Shown here one piece after another: positions 63,075-64,000 of a stretch of DNA of 64,000 bases (its first letter is position 1; each line of letters opens with the position of its first letter). Both the position numbers and the translations under genes were made by a program. Source of the stretch: Halomonas litopenaei (GTDB lineage Bacteria; Pseudomonadota; Gammaproteobacteria; Pseudomonadales; Halomonadaceae); contig NZ_JAEKJT010000003.1 of NCBI RefSeq assembly GCF_017303055.1, forward strand, positions 682,001 through 746,000, given 5' to 3'. The notes below the pieces were generated by a model. It ran no database searches. It saw only the letters and a list, made by a program, of their open reading frames with translations, and was not told where the DNA came from.

Positions 63075-64000
63075 TCAGTCCTCCCCCGTCTCGACGATCC
63101 AGGTGTCCTTGCTACCCCCGCCCTGGGACGAGTTGACCACCAGCGAGCCCTTTACCAGCGCAACACGGGTCAAGCCGCCGGTGGTGACATAGGCACCATC
63201 CTGGCCAGACAGGATGAAGGGCCGAAGATCGACGTGGCGAGGCTCAGGCCGACCGTCGAACAGGGTCGGCGTGGTCGACAGGTTGAGCATGGGCTGGGCC
63301 ATGTAGTTGCGCGGGTCCTGCTGGATCAACTTGGCGAAGGCGTCGCGTTCCGCCTGGGAGGCCTGAGGGCCCATCAGCATGCCGTAGCCGCCTGACTCGT
63401 TGGCCGGCTTTACCACCAGTTCATGCAGGTGCTCCAGCACGTAGCGCCGATCCTCCTCAAGCATGCAGAGGTAGCTCGGTACGTTCGGCAGCAAGGCATC
63501 CTGGTCCAGGTAGTACTTGATCAGCTGCGGCACGAAGGCATAAACGACCTTGTCATCGGCCACCCCGGCCCCGGGGGCATTGGCCAGTGCCACCTTGCCG
63601 CTGCGCCAGGCCCGCATCAGTCCCGGCACCCCCAATACAGAGTCGGCACGGAAGGCCTCCGGGTCGAGGAAGGCATCATCGATACGCCGATAGATGACGT
63701 CTACCCGGGTCAGCCCCTGTACCGTGCGCATGTAGACCACATCGTCATCATCGACGACAAGGTCAGAGCCCTGGACCAGCTGCACCCCCATCTGCTGCGC
63801 CAGATAGGCATGCTCGTAGTAGGCAGAGTTGTAGATCCCCGGCGTCAGCACCACCACTTGCGGGTCGTCCCAGGGACGAGGCGACATGCCGGCCAGCATG
63901 TCGTAAAGCTGGGGCACATAATCGTCCACGGGAAGAATCTTGCCCGAGGCAAACAGCTCCGGCAGCACGCGCTTGGTCACGTTGCGGTTCTCGAGCATGT
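63075..64000 (-). CDS. Circularly permuted ATP-grasp protein (partial, 5' beyond window)
   Basis: C-terminal about 308 residues of a roughly 470-480-aa protein; the frame is open to the right edge. [58 protein letters not shown] (ATP-binding loop) and the terminal [14 protein letters not shown] are the marks of the circularly permuted ATP-grasp type 2 family. The enzyme class is predicted to form amide bonds. The alpha-E gene follows 4 nt downstream. Confidence 0.91.
   Translation of the reverse strand, partial: MLENRNVTKRVLPELFASGKILPVDDYVPQLYDMLAGMSPRPWDDPQVVVLTPGIYNSAYYEHAYLAQQMGVQLVQGSDLVVDDDDVVYMRTVQGLTRVDVIYRRIDDAFLDPEAFRADSVLGVPGLMRAWRSGKVALANAPGAGVADDKVVYAFVPQLIKYYLDQDALLPNVPSYLCMLEEDRRYVLEHLHELVVKPANESGGYGMLMGPQASQAERDAFAKLIQQDPRNYMAQPMLNLSTTPTLFDGRPEPRHVDLRPFILSGQDGAYVTTGGLTRVALVKGSLVVNSSQGGGSKDTWIVETGED

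Overview
The window is a 64-kb, high-GC, gene-dense chromosomal segment from a gammaproteobacterium, most likely a moderately halophilic Halomonas-type member of the Halomonadaceae. The main evidence is a complete ectoine hydroxylase gene (ectD), the polA / DUF2782 / thrB / speA and coaD / YfhL-type ferredoxin neighbourhoods known from pseudomonads and relatives, and the TRAP, TauE and RND transporter content. This placement is an inference from protein sequences; no rRNA or tRNA gene lies in the window. I see no prophage, insertion sequence, integron or CRISPR array, so this is chromosome with a few accessory loci.

Layout. 1-2.4 kb: 5'-truncated FabY-like beta-ketoacyl synthase, coaD and a 2[4Fe-4S] ferredoxin. 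2.5-11.8 kb (minus): a Tad/Flp pilus operon in the order flp, cpaB, cpaC, tadA, tadB, tadC, tadD, a small DUF3613-like gene, tadG, tadE, without recognisable tadV (prepilin peptidase) or tadZ. 12.3-17.7 kb: MATE exporter, AtoE-type fatty-acid transporter, acyl-CoA thioesterase, two small lipoproteins (I78-type inhibitor and entericidin-like) and a TauE/SafE exporter. 17.8-21.0 kb: HIT protein, then a tightly coupled minus-strand operon of two lipoproteins, a DUF1007 protein and a NicO/RcnA metal transporter. 21.2-28.5 kb: glycerate kinase, Dps, RmuC, PepD and TmcA. 28.8-31.8 kb: a three-gene TRAP transporter. 32.0-38.0 kb: hydrolase, RND pump with adaptor and TetR regulator. 38.1-42.4 kb: an Fbp-type ferric iron ABC transporter whose three genes are in mixed orientations, with a Fur-box-like site. 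42.6-45.8 kb: lipoprotein, haloacid dehalogenase, LysR regulator and divergent quinone reductase. 45.9-52.3 kb: polA, DUF2782, thrB, speA. 52.5-55.7 kb: MDR dehydrogenase, FAH-family hydrolase, ectD. 55.9-58.9 kb: GT2 / LAB_N / ArnT-like glycan-lipid operon. 59.3-64 kb: GNAT, alpha/beta hydrolase, zinc-ribbon metallopeptidase, alpha-E protein and the start of a circularly permuted ATP-grasp gene running off the edge.

How it works together. The segment mixes housekeeping (CoA and fatty-acid synthesis, DNA polymerase I, threonine and polyamine synthesis, tRNA acetylation) with envelope and stress functions (Tad pilus, metal and drug transport, Dps, ectoine hydroxylation, lipid glycosylation). 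Two less understood sets stand out: the lipoprotein pair coupled to DUF1007/NicO, and the alpha-E / ATP-grasp pair at the right edge, which belongs to a class of predicted amide-ligase systems. A recurrent oddity is that many intergenic gaps carry short tandem repeats of 13-24 bp in two to three copies, each with a different unit.
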